DNA of 64,000 bases from Streptococcus infantis SPAR10. GTDB taxonomy: Bacteria; Bacillota; Bacilli; Lactobacillales; Streptococcaceae. Location of the stretch: contig NZ_ALCH01000005.1 in the NCBI RefSeq assembly GCF_000279535.1, positions 176,002 through 240,001 of the forward strand. The letters run 5' to 3'. The notes below the pieces were generated by a model that did not search any database, had not been told where the DNA came from, and worked only from the letters and a program-made list of their open reading frames with translations. Positions within the stretch are counted from its first letter, which is position 1. Each line of letters opens with the position of its first letter. A program made the position numbers and the translations under genes. This document shows, one piece after another, positions 31,424 to 43,186 of the stretch.

Positions 31424-34400
31424 ATGAAACTACTTTATACCGATATTCGGACTTCTTTGACAGAAATCCTAACCAAGGAGGCTCAAGGACTGGTTGCCCA
31501 AGGCAAACGAGTCTTTTATATCGCCCCTAACTCTCTTTCTTTTGAAAAGGAACGTGCTGTGCTGGAGTGCTTGAGTCAGCAGGCTTCTTTTGCTATCACA
31601 GTCACGCGCTTCGCTCAAATGGCTCGCTATCTGGTTTTAAATGATATTCCTGAGAGGTCAAGTCTCGATGATATCGGTCTTGGTATGGCTTTCTATAAAT
31701 GTCTGTCCGAGATTGACCCTAAGGATTTACGTGTTTACGGGGCTATTAAGCAAGATCCTCAATTCATCCAGCAACTGATTGAGATTTATCATGAAATTTC
31801 AACTGCAAAGATGAGTTTTTTGGACTTGGAAAGTTTGACAGATGCTGATAAACGCTCTGATTTAATCTTGATTTTTGAAAAGATAACAGCTTATTTAAAT
31901 CAAGGTCAAGTTTCACAGGGGAGTACATTATCCTATCTGATTGATGCTATCGAAGAAAACAAGGTAAGTAGCGATTTTAGCAAGATTGCCCTAGTCATTG
32001 ATGGTTTTACCCGTTTTTCTGCAGAAGAGGAATACCTAGTGGATTTGCTTCATCGTAAGGGTGTTGAGATTATTATTGGCGTATATGCGTCTAAGAAAGC
32101 CTACACTAGCCCCTTTAGTGAAGGGAACCTCTATCAAGCCAGTGTTGAGTTTCTACGTCATTTAGCTTTTAAATATCAGACCAAGGCAGAAGATGCATGT
32201 CAAGAACATGAAAACCTTGATGCTTTTGCCAAGGCCTCAAAATTACTGGAAAGTGCTTATGATTATTCTGAAATTAGCTTAGAAGTGGATGCTAAGGATA
32301 GAGAAGAATTGCAGATCTGGTCTTGTCTGACACAAAAAGAAGAGCTGGAGCTCGTTGCTCGTAGCATTCGCCAAAAATTGCACCAAGAACCTGAACTAAG
32401 CTATAAAAATTTTCGTATCTTACTAGGAGATGTAGAGTCTTATAAACTGTCCTTGCAAACAATTTTTAATCAATATCAGATTCCTTTCTATCTGGGGAGA
32501 AGCGAGTCTATGGCTCATCATCCTTTGACTCAATTTGTAGAATCTGTGGGACGTCTCAAACGGTACTATTTCCGTCAAGAAGATTTGATTAACCTCTTAC
32601 GCACTGGATTGTATACCGACCTTAGTCAAGAGGAAATCGATAGCTTTGAACAATATATCCGCTATTTGGGTATTGATGGTCTTTCTAACTTTAAACAAGA
32701 ATTTACAAAAAATCATCATGGAAAATTTGATTTAGAAAAATTAAATGAACTACGTGTCCGTATCCTAAATCCACTAGAAACTTTATTATCCAGTCGTAAG
32801 CAAAAGACTGAAAATATCCTTACAAAATGGAATAACTTTTTGAAGGATGCATCTGTTACCAAGCAATTACAATCCTTATCTGAAACGATGGATGCGACAG
32901 AGCAAGAAAGACAAGAAGAGGTATGGAAGGCATTTTGCCACGTAATGGAGCAATTTGTGACCGTATTTGAGGGGACTCAGGTTGCTTTAGATGATTTCTT
33001 GGCTCTTCTTCATTCAGGGATGTCATTGTCAAATTATCGTACAATCCCAGCAACGGTAGATACGGTTCTGGTGCAAAGCTATGATTTGATTTCGCCTTTG
33101 ACTTCTGATTACATCTATGCACTTGGCTTAACCCAGGACCATCTACCTAAAATCACCCAAAATACTAGTCTTTTAAGTGATGAAGAAAGAGAAGTTTTAA
33201 ACCAAGGTACTGAAGATGGCTCTCAATTATTGATTGCTAGCCATGAAAACCTTAAGAAGAATCGCTATACCATGCTTTCTTTGGTAAATTCTGCCAAGAA
33301 GCAATTAGTCTTATCAGCGCCTAGTTTACTCAATGAAAACGAGAGTAAAGAGTCGATTTATCTAAAAGAATTGCAGAATTTTGGTTTTACCAAGATTGAA
33401 AAGAGAATCGATCGAAGAAACCTATCAAAGGATGATATTGGTTCTTATCACAGTCTTTTGTCTAGTCTTGTTGCTTATCACCAGCAAGGTGAGTTGGAGA
33501 CAAGTGAGCAGGACTTAACCTTTATTAAGGTTTTAGCTCGTGTTATGGGGAGAAAATTAGAAGATCAAGGTCTTGATAATCCTGTCCTACTGACAAGTCC
33601 AAAAAGTAAGACCTTAGCTACTGAAACTTTGGAAGCCTTGTATCCTCAAGATCAAGATTTCTATCTATCAACTTCTGGATTGACAGAGTTTTATCGAAAC
33701 GAATACAGTTATTTCCTTCGATATGTCTTAGGCTTGCAGGAAGAATTACGTTTGCGACCTGATGCTCGAAGCCATGGGAATTTCTTGCATCGTATTTTTG
33801 AACGAGCTATGAAACTTCCTGCTGATACACCTTTTGACCGACGTTTAGAACAAGCAATCTCTGAAACCAGTCAAGAACGAGAGTTTCAAGCGATTTATCA
33901 AGAAAGTTTGGAAGCCCAATTAACCAAGGAAGTTCTTTTGGATGTTGCTCGTGCAACTGGGCACATTCTTCGTCACAATTCTGAAATTGAAACAATTCAG
34001 GAAGAAGCAGTCTTTGGTGGTAAGGAACAAGCTTTTGTTCAGTTAGAAAACGACAGAAATGTCTATGTCCGTGGTAAAGTCGACCGTATAGATCGCTTAA
34101 AGACAAGTGAAGCCATTGGTGTTGTAGATTACAAATCTTCTCTAACTCAGTTTAACTTCCCTCTCTTCTATAACGGCCTTAATTCACAGTTACCAACCTA
34201 TCTAGCTGCTCTTAAGAAAGAAGGAAATACCGACTTCTTTGGTGCTATGTATTTAGAGATGGCTGAGCCAATTCAGTCCTTACAATCTGTTAAAACTCTT
34301 TCAAAGGCTTTAGCAGAAACGACTAAGAGTATGAAATATCAAGGGCTATTTCTTGAAAAAGAAATAAAGAATCTTGGGGAACTTTACAATAAAAACAAGA

Positions 34401-34675
34401 CCTATCAGTTGTCTGATGAGGAATTCCAGTTATTGATGGACTATAACGCCCTTATCTATAAAAAGGCGGCAGAGAAGATTTTATCTGGTAGTTTTGCTAT
34501 CAATCCTTACACAGAAGACGGCAGAAGTATTGCTCCTTATGTCCAACAATATCAGTCGATAACTGGTTTTGAAGCTAATTACCATTTAGGTCAGGCAAGA
34601 TTGTTAGATAAGGTCGCTAAGAGCAATGATAAAGAAACATGGTTTAATAAAATTAGAGAGGAGTTGGAGCGATGA
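31424..34675 (+). CDS. rexB: ATP-dependent nuclease subunit RexB (AddB type)
   Basis: A 1083-residue subunit of the RexAB helicase-nuclease that processes double-strand breaks for recombination. Where AddB proteins have a Walker A near the N-terminus, this has [13 protein letters not shown], without a P-loop, as in other streptococcal RexB. The C-terminal RecB-type nuclease domain has [12 protein letters not shown] and GVVDYKSSL. The start [12 protein letters not shown] at 31424 follows GAGGCAGAG; an ATG at 31400 is too close to the -10 box TATAAT (31386-31391). It overlaps rexA by four bases. Confidence 0.95.
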   Translation: MKLLYTDIRTSLTEILTKEAQGLVAQGKRVFYIAPNSLSFEKERAVLECLSQQASFAITVTRFAQMARYLVLNDIPERSSLDDIGLGMAFYKCLSEIDPKDLRVYGAIKQDPQFIQQLIEIYHEISTAKMSFLDLESLTDADKRSDLILIFEKITAYLNQGQVSQGSTLSYLIDAIEENKVSSDFSKIALVIDGFTRFSAEEEYLVDLLHRKGVEIIIGVYASKKAYTSPFSEGNLYQASVEFLRHLAFKYQTKAEDACQEHENLDAFAKASKLLESAYDYSEISLEVDAKDREELQIWSCLTQKEELELVARSIRQKLHQEPELSYKNFRILLGDVESYKLSLQTIFNQYQIPFYLGRSESMAHHPLTQFVESVGRLKRYYFRQEDLINLLRTGLYTDLSQEEIDSFEQYIRYLGIDGLSNFKQEFTKNHHGKFDLEKLNELRVRILNPLETLLSSRKQKTENILTKWNNFLKDASVTKQLQSLSETMDATEQERQEEVWKAFCHVMEQFVTVFEGTQVALDDFLALLHSGMSLSNYRTIPATVDTVLVQSYDLISPLTSDYIYALGLTQDHLPKITQNTSLLSDEEREVLNQGTEDGSQLLIASHENLKKNRYTMLSLVNSAKKQLVLSAPSLLNENESKESIYLKELQNFGFTKIEKRIDRRNLSKDDIGSYHSLLSSLVAYHQQGELETSEQDLTFIKVLARVMGRKLEDQGLDNPVLLTSPKSKTLATETLEALYPQDQDFYLSTSGLTEFYRNEYSYFLRYVLGLQEELRLRPDARSHGNFLHRIFERAMKLPADTPFDRRLEQAISETSQEREFQAIYQESLEAQLTKEVLLDVARATGHILRHNSEIETIQEEAVFGGKEQAFVQLENDRNVYVRGKVDRIDRLKTSEAIGVVDYKSSLTQFNFPLFYNGLNSQLPTYLAALKKEGNTDFFGAMYLEMAEPIQSLQSVKTLSKALAETTKSMKYQGLFLEKEIKNLGELYNKNKTYQLSDEEFQLLMDYNALIYKKAAEKILSGSFAINPYTEDGRSIAPYVQQYQSITGFEANYHLGQARLLDKVAKSNDKETWFNKIREELER

Positions 34676-37600
34676 AATTTTTATCCCAAGAAGAGATTGA
34701 AAAGTTGCAGATAGAAGAAGCTCATTCTGACAAGAAAACAAAGAAAACTGCTGAGCAAATTCAAGCTATTTACAGTTCTGGTCAAAACATTCTGGTCTCA
34801 GCATCAGCTGGCTCAGGAAAAACTTTTGTCATGGCTGAACGAATTCTTGATCAACTAGCGCGTGGAGTAGAAATTCGCCAACTCTTTATCTCAACCTTTA
34901 CAGTCAAGGCAGCAACCGAGTTAAAAGAACGATTGGAAAAGAAAATCAGCCAACAAATCCAAGAGACTCAAGATATGGAGCTAAAAAAGCATCTTGGAAG
35001 ACAATTAGCTGATTTACCAAACGCTGCTATTGGAACTATGGACTCTTTTACTCAGAAGTTCCTGGCTAAACATGGTTATCTGATTGACCTCGCCCCAAAC
35101 TTTCGGATTCTTGAGAATGAAAGTGAGCAACTCCTCTTAAAGAATGATGTGTTTCGACAAGTTTTCGAAACTCACTACCAAGGTAAGGAACAAGAACAGT
35201 TTAGTCAGTTGGTCAAGAACTTTGCGGGTAAAAGTAAGGATGCACGTGGATTGCGTAAACAGGTCTATATGATTTATGACTTTTTGCAATCTACAAGTAA
35301 TACTCAGGCTTGGCTACAGGAATCTTTCTTAAAAGGATTCGAACAGGCCGATTTTACAAGTTCTAAAGAAAAGCTGGCTCAAGACATTCAGCAAAGACTC
35401 TGGGATTTGGAAAGTTTCTTCCGTTACCATCTAGAGAATGATGCTAAGGAATTTGGGAAAGCAGCCTACTTAGAAGCTGTCCAACAAGTTCTTGATGAAA
35501 TTGGAGCTTTAACCAACGAATCTACTTTTAATCAATATCAAGAAGTTCTAGAGCGAGTTGTGAGTATTTCTAAAGATAAGGGTGGCCGTGCTCTCACAAA
35601 TGCTAGTCGCAAGGCTGAACTCCTAGAACTGAAAGAAGCATACAACCAAGAGAGAAAAGACAAGTTTGAAAAGCTAATTGCACTAAATGACCAAATTACT
35701 TTATTGAAATTCCAGGAAAAATATCATCAAGAGTCTTGGGACTTAGCAAAGATTTTTCAAGTTTTCATGAGTGATTTTGTTGATGTCTATCGAAATCGTA
35801 AACGCGAAGAGAATGCCTTCGAATTTGCGGATATTAGTCACTATACCATTGAGATTTTGGAAAACTTCCCTCAAGTTCGAAAAGAGTATCAGGAACGTTT
35901 CCACGAAGTCATGGTCGATGAGTACCAAGATACCAACCATATCCAGGAAAGAATGTTGGAGCTCCTCTCTAACGGGCATAACCGTTTTATGGTGGGAGAT
36001 ATCAAGCAGTCTATTTATCGTTTTAGACAGGCAGATCCCCAAATCTTCAATGAAAAATTCCACAGTTTTGCTCAGGATAGCAAAGAAGGTCAGTTAATAC
36101 TGCTCAAGGAAAATTTCCGTAGTAGTTCTGAAGTACTAAATGCTACTAATGATGTCTTTAAGCATCTCATGGACGAGGAAGTTGGAGAGATATCTTATGA
36201 CGTCATGCATCAACTTGTTTTCGGAAATACTGATTTACACCCAGATCCAGAAAACAAGGCAGAAGTCCTCTTGTATGATAAGGATGTTGATGGTGATTCT
36301 AAGGAAGAGGAAGAGTTTTCGACCAACAAACTGACTGGTGAAATGCGAATGGTGCTTAAGGAGATATTGCATCTCCACAATGATAAAGGTGTGCCCTTCA
36401 ATGACATTGCTCTCTTGACTGCCAGCAGAAGTCGGAATGACCAGGTTTTACTTGCTTTGTCGGAATATGGGATACCAGTTAAAACTGATGGAGCTCTAAA
36501 CAATTATTTGCAATCTTTAGAAGTGCAGGTTATGTTGGATACTCTTCGTGTCATCCATAATCCTCTGCAAGACTTTGCTTTAGTAGCTCTCATGAAGTCT
36601 CCGATGTTTAGCTTTGATGAAGATGAATTGGCTCGTCTAGCTCTTCAAAATTCCGAGGATAAGGTTCAAGAGAATTTTTATGAAAAACTAGTCAATGCTC
36701 AAACAAAAACTAGTATTCAAAAGGATTTAATTAAGCCTGAACTCCATAAAAAGCTTAACCTTTTCTTGGAATCTGTTAATTCTTGGCGTTTGTTCTCAAA
36801 AACTCATTCGCTTTATGACCTTATTTGGAAAATCTATAGCGAACGTTTCTACTATGATTATGTTGGTGCTTTACCAAATGGTCAGGCTAGACAGGCTAAC
36901 CTCTATGCCCTAGCACTACGAGCTGACCAGTTTGAAAAGAGTAATTTTAAAGGCTTATCACGTTTCATAACTATGATTGATCAAGTCTTGGAAGCCAAGC
37001 ACGACCTTGCCAGTGTCACTGTAGCTCCACCTAAGGATGCTGTGGAGCTTATGAGTATTCATAAGAGTAAGGGGCTTGAGTTCCCATATGTCTTTATTCT
37101 CAATATTGATCAGCAATTTAATAAGCAAGATTCCATGTCTGAAGTTATCCTTAGTCGTAAAAATGGCCTTGGTCTCAAGTATGTTGCTAGAGTAGCTACA
37201 AATGCAAAAGAGGAATATCTTCCATCTACGATTAAGTTATCCATTCCAAGCTTGACTTATAGTCAAAATGAGGAGGAGCTCCAATTAGCAAGCTATTCTG
37301 AGTTGATGCGTTTACTGTATGTAGCCATGACTCGTGCTGAGAAAAAACTTTATCTAGTCGGAAAGGGATCTAGGGAAAAGTTAGAGTCTAAAGAATACCC
37401 GACAAATGGGCAAGGTCTCCTAACTCGTCAAACCAGGTTAGATGCTCAAAATTTCCAGGACTGGATTTGGGCCATCTATCAAGCTTTTTCTAAAGAGAAC
37501 TTACACTTTAGTGTTCGTTTCGAGGGTGAAGAACAACTGACAGAAGAAGCTATCGGTAAATTGGAAACTAAAAGCCAGCTCCAAGATCTTTCCCAGGCAA

Positions 37601-38322
37601 GCAACCGTCAGTCTGATGCCATTAAGGAAGCTTTACAAATGCTGAAAGAAGTGGAAGTGTATAATGAAATCCACAGAGCAGCGATTAATCTTCCGAGTGT
37701 TCAGACCCCAAGTCAGATTAAGAAGTTTTATGAACCAGTCATGGATATGGAAGGTGTAGTAGTAGCTGGTCAAAGTAAAGTAAAAGATAATTTGATTCAG
37801 TTTGAACTTCCAGACTTCTCTAAAACAGAAAAAGTTACTGGAGCCGAGATTGGTAGTGCCACCCATGAACTCATGCAACGAATCAATCTCGCTAAGAAAC
37901 CTACTTTGGAAACCTTGATAGAAGCCTTGGAGCAAGTTCAGGCAACTTCAGCTGTTAAAGATAAAGTTAATCTAGAAAAAATCTTGTCTTTCTTTGATAC
38001 AGTTCTTGGTCAAGAGATTCTTGCAAATCAAGATAAACTTTATCGAGAACAACCCTTCTCTATGTTAAAACGGGATGATAAGAGTCAGGAAGACTTTGTT
38101 GTTCGTGGGATTTTAGATGGTTATCTCCTTTACGATGATAAGATTGTTCTATTTGACTATAAAACAGATCGTTACGAGTATGCAAGTCAACTGATTGAAC
38201 GTTATAGAGGTCAATTATCTCTATATGCAGAAGCCTTGTCTCGTTCTTACCAAATAGATCAAGTTAAAAAATATTTAATCTTACTTGGAAAAGATATGGT
38301 TGAGGTGGTCGAAGTTAACTAA
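34672..38322 (+). CDS. rexA: ATP-dependent helicase/nuclease subunit RexA (AddA type)
   Basis: A 1216-residue UvrD-like helicase fused to a RecB-type nuclease. Walker A is [16 protein letters not shown] near residue 45, Walker [12 protein letters not shown], then [37 protein letters not shown] and [11 protein letters not shown]. The nuclease core near the end has [12 protein letters not shown] and [12 protein letters not shown]. It is the motor and one nuclease of RexAB. Full length for the family. Confidence 0.97.
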   Translation: MKFLSQEEIEKLQIEEAHSDKKTKKTAEQIQAIYSSGQNILVSASAGSGKTFVMAERILDQLARGVEIRQLFISTFTVKAATELKERLEKKISQQIQETQDMELKKHLGRQLADLPNAAIGTMDSFTQKFLAKHGYLIDLAPNFRILENESEQLLLKNDVFRQVFETHYQGKEQEQFSQLVKNFAGKSKDARGLRKQVYMIYDFLQSTSNTQAWLQESFLKGFEQADFTSSKEKLAQDIQQRLWDLESFFRYHLENDAKEFGKAAYLEAVQQVLDEIGALTNESTFNQYQEVLERVVSISKDKGGRALTNASRKAELLELKEAYNQERKDKFEKLIALNDQITLLKFQEKYHQESWDLAKIFQVFMSDFVDVYRNRKREENAFEFADISHYTIEILENFPQVRKEYQERFHEVMVDEYQDTNHIQERMLELLSNGHNRFMVGDIKQSIYRFRQADPQIFNEKFHSFAQDSKEGQLILLKENFRSSSEVLNATNDVFKHLMDEEVGEISYDVMHQLVFGNTDLHPDPENKAEVLLYDKDVDGDSKEEEEFSTNKLTGEMRMVLKEILHLHNDKGVPFNDIALLTASRSRNDQVLLALSEYGIPVKTDGALNNYLQSLEVQVMLDTLRVIHNPLQDFALVALMKSPMFSFDEDELARLALQNSEDKVQENFYEKLVNAQTKTSIQKDLIKPELHKKLNLFLESVNSWRLFSKTHSLYDLIWKIYSERFYYDYVGALPNGQARQANLYALALRADQFEKSNFKGLSRFITMIDQVLEAKHDLASVTVAPPKDAVELMSIHKSKGLEFPYVFILNIDQQFNKQDSMSEVILSRKNGLGLKYVARVATNAKEEYLPSTIKLSIPSLTYSQNEEELQLASYSELMRLLYVAMTRAEKKLYLVGKGSREKLESKEYPTNGQGLLTRQTRLDAQNFQDWIWAIYQAFSKENLHFSVRFEGEEQLTEEAIGKLETKSQLQDLSQASNRQSDAIKEALQMLKEVEVYNEIHRAAINLPSVQTPSQIKKFYEPVMDMEGVVVAGQSKVKDNLIQFELPDFSKTEKVTGAEIGSATHELMQRINLAKKPTLETLIEALEQVQATSAVKDKVNLEKILSFFDTVLGQEILANQDKLYREQPFSMLKRDDKSQEDFVVRGILDGYLLYDDKIVLFDYKTDRYEYASQLIERYRGQLSLYAEALSRSYQIDQVKKYLILLGKDMVEVVEVN

Positions 38323-38328
38323 TCTTGT

Positions 38329-38361
38329 AAAAACTATTGCTTTAATGGCAGTAGTTTTTAT
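38329..38361 (+). terminator. Terminator after rexBA
   Basis: AAAAACTATTGC (38329-38340) pairs with GCAGTAGTTTTT (38348-38359), one G-T pair, followed by ATTTATTTT. Confidence 0.82.
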
Positions 38362-38411
38362 TTATTTTCAGTTATGGTATACTAGTTTCAGAAAAGGATG
38401 TTAAAGAATCT

Positions 38412-38909
38412 ATGTCAAAAGAAATCGATATCGAATACTATCACCAATTAGCTTTACAAAAGCAAAAAGAGCATCGTAAATTTCTTGGAAATCTGAAAAA
38501 GAAAGCTCCAAAAAACCTAGATAAGATTGCGCTGGAGATTCACCAAGAAGTGTTTGAAGAAATTGATTGTACAGCCTGTGCAAACTGTTGCAAGAGCCTT
38601 GGACCAGACTTTAAAGAAGCAGATATCACACGCATTGCCAAGTACTTTAAAATGAAATTACCAGCCTTCGAAAATGAATTTCTACAGGTAGATGAAGACG
38701 GTGATAAGATCTTTAAGTCAATGCCATGTCCATTTCTCGGTGGTGACAATCTCTGTTCCATCTATGATGTCCGTCCCAAGGCTTGTAGAGAATTTCCACA
38801 TACCGATCGTAAAAAGATATATCAAATCAATAATTTGACTATCAAAAACACTTTAACCTGTCCTGCGGCCTATCTCTTTGTCGAGAAATTAAGAGAAAAA
38901 ATAGAGTAA
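38412..38909 (+). CDS. YkgJ-family cysteine-cluster protein
   Basis: A 165-residue protein with the cysteine pattern of the putative Zn/Fe-binding YkgJ family: CTACANCCKSLG, then CPFLGGDNLC and RPKACREFPH, and a last CPAA. Such clusters probably bind a metal or iron-sulfur group; biochemical function is not established. The N-terminus is a basic helix. Its own promoter probably lies in the 89-base gap after rexA (TGGTATACT at about 38375-38383). Confidence 0.88.
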   Translation: MSKEIDIEYYHQLALQKQKEHRKFLGNLKKKAPKNLDKIALEIHQEVFEEIDCTACANCCKSLGPDFKEADITRIAKYFKMKLPAFENEFLQVDEDGDKIFKSMPCPFLGGDNLCSIYDVRPKACREFPHTDRKKIYQINNLTIKNTLTCPAAYLFVEKLREKIE

Positions 38910-39035
38910 AAGAAGAAATACTGTTCCATTATAAGCGAAGGGGCTTAAGCTAGTTAATAAAAAATATTTATGACTCTGTTACTTTTAAAAAAATTATAAA
39001 AAAACGTTTATAAAGTATATAAATTGTATAATTCC

Positions 39036-39064
39036 TTGCATTTTAATTAACTTTCGTTTACAAT
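39036..39064 (+). promoter_or_regulatory. Candidate promoter of the first LPXTG adhesin
   Basis: TTGCAT (39036-39041) and TACAAT (39059-39064) are spaced by 17 bases in an AT-rich 223-base spacer. The -35 match is weak. A second possible -10 box, TGTATAAT, lies at 39025-39032. Confidence 0.45.
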
Positions 39065-39132
39065 AGATTATGGTTATTTAGACAAGTGATTTTGTTTTTT
39101 ATAGTTGGAATTTTTAACAGGAGTCTTTTCAA

Positions 39133-40995
39133 ATGAATAAATTAGTAAAATTAGGGCTTACATCATTTTCAATTTTTGTATTGAATTCATATACACAATT
39201 CATTGTTAAATCTGATGAGAATATAAGTACAGAAACTATTGCTATCCAAGAAAATTCGGGTTATAGTGATAATAGCATCTCAAAACTAGAGTCTTCTACA
39301 TCAAACCAAATTGATGACTCTAACAAATCATTCGAATCATCTATTGCTGTAACAGAAGAAAATAACGTAGAAACAAAACTAAACGATAATGTTATTTCTG
39401 AAGGTGGCCATGTTAACGTAGAGGGACAGAATGCTACTATAACTAAAGATGGGAAGAGTGTCACTTATAGCTATATAGTTGCTTACCAGAGAATGCATTC
39501 TAGTGACCATGCACAAACAGTAAATGATCTTTTGATTCGAGTTCCAAAGATTAAGAATGCTACGGTACAATTCACTCTTGTTGGTACACGAGATGCTAAG
39601 GGCAATCCTATCAATGTCAATAAGCCAATGACAGAGATTAGCTTTGATGATACAGAAAAATATGATCGCGAAACCTTTAATACTCCGACCGTTGAGGAAC
39701 TGGAAGCAGGAAGAACACCTTACGTAGTCAATACCAGCAACTACGAATATGGTTATATGACAGATGGTAAAGTTGAATCTTATGGTTTGTTTACCAATTT
39801 TGATAATAGTCAAGCTTACAAAGTAGAAGTTACAATCCCAATTGATGAAGCTAAGAAAATCAAATACCTACCAATTGATGCCCGAATGGTTTGGAAATCT
39901 AGTCAAGAAGGTGGTGTTATGAGTTATGAAACCGGCTCTCAAAACTTAGAAGATTATGATAACCATCGTTTAGCGGTTGACTTGGTTAGTGGCAACATTG
40001 GTGGTTTTGGATATCCTTCATTGATTGATGATAGTCATGTAAAGAATGGTCACCTTATAAAGTCAGTTTCAAATTCAAGTACCTATATCACTCCAAATAA
40101 CGGTGACTGGACAAGAATCCCTGAAGATACCAATATAGATAAATCAACATTTTTCAATTATGTTGATAAATTTACGTTAAGAGCAAACAAGAAAGTAGTT
40201 TATTATGTATCTGAAAAAGAAGATATGGCTGACCAAGATGTTTCAGCGTTATATACAGGTAATGTAATTATAGATTATCTTATCAAAGGTACTAACCAAA
40301 AATTAAAAGAAACATACAACAAGATTTCTGAATTTCCTATTTATGATTCAACTGGAGAGTTGGTTACATACAAAGTCGGAGATAATAGCATTGAACGTCC
40401 TGACAAAATAATGGTTGATGGAATCACATATCGTCTTGTTGGACTCTCGACTTCTTCTGATTCGGAAACTGGAACGTTAAAAAATGGAACAGTTCATATT
40501 ACTTATGAATATGAAAAGGAAATCCTAACAACGACAGAAGAACCAACAACAACAACGACAGAAGAACCAACAACAACGACAGAAGAGCCAACAACTACAA
40601 CGACAGAAGAACCACCAACAACGACAGAAGAGCCAACAACAACAACGACAGAAGAGCCAACAACAACAACGACAGAAGAACCAACAACTACAACGACAGA
40701 AGAGCCACCAACAACGACAGAAGAACCAACAACAACGACAGAAGAGCCAACAACAACGACAGTAGAGCTAAAAACAACCACAGTAGAACCGACTCCTGGT
40801 TCAAGTTCAGAACCTGGACAGGCACAGACTTCTAGTTCCGAAAAGGAAACAGAAGTAGAGTCAAAATCTGTAGCGGACCAAACAGAGCTACCAAATACAG
40901 GTGAGTCACATTCTCAATTATTCTATACAATCGCAGCTATTCTAATGGGATTCTTTGGAATTTCACTATTAAAAGTGACACACGATAATAAGTAA
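39133..40995 (+). CDS. LPXTG cell-wall-anchored surface protein with MucBP domain and Thr-rich stalk
   Basis: A 620-residue surface protein. An N-terminal signal sequence (about residues 1-27) is followed by a Ser/Thr/Asn-rich segment, a large domain at about 95-370 that I do not recognise, and a MucBP-like domain at about 377-455 (VIIDYLIKGTNQKLKETY ... HITYEYEKE). Residues about 460-553 are a stalk of repeated TTTEEPTT units. The sortase signal is LPNTG at 586-590, then a hydrophobic helix and the tail KVTHDNK. MucBP domains bind mucin glycans in other bacteria, so adhesion is likely. Confidence 0.88.
   Translation: MNKLVKLGLTSFSIFVLNSYTQFIVKSDENISTETIAIQENSGYSDNSISKLESSTSNQIDDSNKSFESSIAVTEENNVETKLNDNVISEGGHVNVEGQNATITKDGKSVTYSYIVAYQRMHSSDHAQTVNDLLIRVPKIKNATVQFTLVGTRDAKGNPINVNKPMTEISFDDTEKYDRETFNTPTVEELEAGRTPYVVNTSNYEYGYMTDGKVESYGLFTNFDNSQAYKVEVTIPIDEAKKIKYLPIDARMVWKSSQEGGVMSYETGSQNLEDYDNHRLAVDLVSGNIGGFGYPSLIDDSHVKNGHLIKSVSNSSTYITPNNGDWTRIPEDTNIDKSTFFNYVDKFTLRANKKVVYYVSEKEDMADQDVSALYTGNVIIDYLIKGTNQKLKETYNKISEFPIYDSTGELVTYKVGDNSIERPDKIMVDGITYRLVGLSTSSDSETGTLKNGTVHITYEYEKEILTTTEEPTTTTTEEPTTTTEEPTTTTTEEPPTTTEEPTTTTTEEPTTTTTEEPTTTTTEEPPTTTEEPTTTTEEPTTTTVELKTTTVEPTPGSSSEPGQAQTSSSEKETEVESKSVADQTELPNTGESHSQLFYTIAAILMGFFGISLLKVTHDNK
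40527..40766 (+). repeat. In-frame tandem repeats coding the TTTEEPTT stalk
   Basis: About 240 bases of degenerate repeats built on ACAACGACAGAAGARCCA in 21-27 base units, all multiples of three. Such tracts change copy number easily while keeping the frame, so stalk length should vary among strains. Confidence 0.85.
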
Positions 40996-41018
40996 ATCTC
41001 AGTCAAAGATTTAACATG

Positions 41019-41046
41019 AGTCAACCCTTTAGGGCTGACTTTTTTA
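41019..41046 (+). terminator. Terminator after the first adhesin gene
   Basis: AGTCAACCC (41019-41027) pairs with GGGCTGACT (41032-41040) over a TTTA loop with one mismatch, then a T-run. Confidence 0.82.
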
Positions 41047-41234
41047 TTTGAATGATTTGTTAAGTGAAGTTTGAAGCATTTAAAGGATATTATGTATATT
41101 TATTACAAACAACGATTAATAATCTTTTCAAAGCGTTAAATTATTCTGAACTTTTTCTTAAAGAAAACTGATATAAGGTATTTTTAAGCGATGTTCTGTA
41201 TAGTTATACCATCACCAAAGAAAGAGGTATCGAT

Positions 41235-42278
41235 ATGAACTACATAGTCATTCCAGCTTATCAACCAGATAATAAACTTATCAAACTCATCGAAAAAATC
41301 CACGAAAAGAGTGATTTTCGTATTCTAGTTATCGACGACGGTAGTTCATCAAAGTGTCAAAATATCTTTGATAAAGCACAACAATATGCTACGGTGCTCC
41401 GTCACCAAGTGAACCAAGGTAAAGGCCAAGCACTTAAAACAGCCTTTGATTATATCCGACAACAAAATAGCTATGGAACGGTTGTAACGGCAGACGCAGA
41501 TGGTCAGCATAAGATTTGGGATATTCTCCGTACGGCTAACAAAGCTTCTGAAAATCCTAATAAGCTAATCTTGGGTGTGAGGGCCTTCACTGGTAAAGTA
41601 CCCCTTCGTAGCCGTTTCGGAAATAGCTTAACAAAAGCACTTTTTAAGATTCAAACTGGGGTAGAAGTAGCAGATACTCAGACAGGCCTTCGAGCTTTTA
41701 CAACAAATCTCATTCCTTTTATGTTGAAAATAGAGGGAAATCGTTACGAATACGAAATGAATATGTTACTTGAGGCTACTAAAGAATATCAAATTTTAGA
41801 AGTTCCTATTGAGACAGTTTATATCAATGATAATGAGGGTTCACACTTCCGTCCAATCAGAGATGGATTAATGATTTATAAAAATATTTTTAAATTTGCC
41901 TTGTCATCTCTCAGTAGTTTTGTTGTAGACTACCTTGTTTACGCTATTGCAATCTTGTTTTTACCAACAGCGCCAACAAGTTTCCGAATTTTCCTAGCTA
42001 ATGGACTAGCTCGTGTGACAAGCTCCATTTTTAACTACTCTACAAATAAAAAACTAGTCTTTAAAAACGATGATAGCCTTGTGAAAACAGGGATGGGGTA
42101 CTTTGGTCTAGCAGTCGGACTCTTTGTCTTAGACACGCTACTGATTCGTCTCTTCTTTACAGTCTTTGGTATCAACCTTCTGATTGCCAAAATTATCGTC
42201 GGCATCCTTCTCTTCGCTGTCTCTTGGACAGTGCAAAAGAAATTGATTTTTAAGGAAAGGACATCAACTGTATTATGA
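41235..42278 (+). CDS. Family 2 glycosyltransferase fused to a GtrA-like membrane domain
   Basis: A 347-residue protein. The first 210 residues are a GT-A-fold glycosyltransferase of the dolichol-phosphate-sugar synthase type: VIPAYQPD at the start, VIDDGSS, NQGKGQALKTAF, the DxD-type TADADGQH and DTQTGLRAF. Residues about 220-345 form four membrane helices of the GtrA family (FVVDYLVYAIAILFL ... FNYSTNKKLVF), which in phage systems move lipid-linked sugars across the membrane. The fusion suggests one protein both makes and flips a polyprenyl-phosphate sugar. It overlaps the next gene by four bases. Confidence 0.88.
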   Translation: MNYIVIPAYQPDNKLIKLIEKIHEKSDFRILVIDDGSSSKCQNIFDKAQQYATVLRHQVNQGKGQALKTAFDYIRQQNSYGTVVTADADGQHKIWDILRTANKASENPNKLILGVRAFTGKVPLRSRFGNSLTKALFKIQTGVEVADTQTGLRAFTTNLIPFMLKIEGNRYEYEMNMLLEATKEYQILEVPIETVYINDNEGSHFRPIRDGLMIYKNIFKFALSSLSSFVVDYLVYAIAILFLPTAPTSFRIFLANGLARVTSSIFNYSTNKKLVFKNDDSLVKTGMGYFGLAVGLFVLDTLLIRLFFTVFGINLLIAKIIVGILLFAVSWTVQKKLIFKERTSTVL

Positions 42279-43186
42279 AATTTATAAAGAAACCATATGC
42301 TTATGCCTCGGTTCTCGGTTTACTCTTGACAGGATCCTTTAGTTACTCAATGTTGAAAACTTTTGTACTCGCTGAAACTATTTCGGCAGTAGCAACAACT
42401 AATACAAGTTCCAACACAGCTCAAGCTAGCCAAGCAGCTAAGACAGCAACAGTAACTAACTCAAGTTATAAGGACGATAATATCTCTATCAATTTGACTG
42501 AAACGACGGTTAATCATACTCAAGTATATGTTGCAGATGTTATAGTAAGTTCATCAGAATATCTAAAAACAGCATTTGCTCAAAACTCATTTGGAACAAA
42601 CGTAACAGCTAAAACATCTGTCACTGCTGCAGATAATGATGCAATTTTAGCAGTCAATGGCGACTATTACGGTGCCAACTCTTCTGGTTATGTTATCCGT
42701 AATGGAGTTGTCTATCGTGATACTGTTCGTGAAAATTCTAATAATGGCGATTTAGCTATTTATAAAGATGGTTCTTTCAAGATTATTTACGAGGATCAGA
42801 TTTCAGCTGAGCAACTAGTCAAAGACGGAGTTATTAATCTCCTAGCTTTTGGTCCTGCCTTGGTCGAAAATGGTGAAATAGCAGTAGGAAAAAACCAAGA
42901 AGTTGGACAAGCTATGTCTTCGAATCCACGTACAGCTATTGGTATTATCGACGAAAACCACTACATTATTGTAGTTTCTGACGGACGTACATCTGAAAGT
43001 GAAGGTCTCTCTTTGTACCAGCTAGCTGAGGTTATGAAATCCTATGGTGCAAAAACTGCCTACAATCTTGATGGTGGGGGATCCTCTACACTTTACTTCA
43101 ACGGTCAGGTTATCAATAAACCAACGACTGGAGGAAACAAAATTTCAGAAAGGGCGGTGAGTGATATTGTCTACATCGGTTATTAA
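42275..43186 (+). CDS. Phosphodiester glycosidase (NAGPA-domain) family secreted protein
   Basis: A 303-residue protein with an N-terminal signal anchor (about residues 10-32), a Ser/Thr/Ala linker, and a NAGPA-type domain with VNGDYYGANSSGYVIRNG, NPRTAIGI and YNLDGGGSSTLYFNG. The family is named for the mammalian enzyme that removes GlcNAc from a phosphodiester and includes bacterial exopolysaccharide proteins. Location outside the membrane plus the upstream glycosyltransferase suggests action on a phosphodiester-linked sugar in the wall, such as teichoic acid. That is inference. Confidence 0.87.
   Translation: MKFIKKPYAYASVLGLLLTGSFSYSMLKTFVLAETISAVATTNTSSNTAQASQAAKTATVTNSSYKDDNISINLTETTVNHTQVYVADVIVSSSEYLKTAFAQNSFGTNVTAKTSVTAADNDAILAVNGDYYGANSSGYVIRNGVVYRDTVRENSNNGDLAIYKDGSFKIIYEDQISAEQLVKDGVINLLAFGPALVENGEIAVGKNQEVGQAMSSNPRTAIGIIDENHYIIVVSDGRTSESEGLSLYQLAEVMKSYGAKTAYNLDGGGSSTLYFNGQVINKPTTGGNKISERAVSDIVYIGY

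Noticed and set aside
40527..40766. Repeats as a possible CRISPR array
   Set aside because: Units are contiguous, in frame with a surface protein, and have no unique spacers. No cas gene is near.
40503..40781. Open frame antisense to the TTTEEPTT stalk
   Set aside because: Same cause: a reverse reading of threonine repeats.
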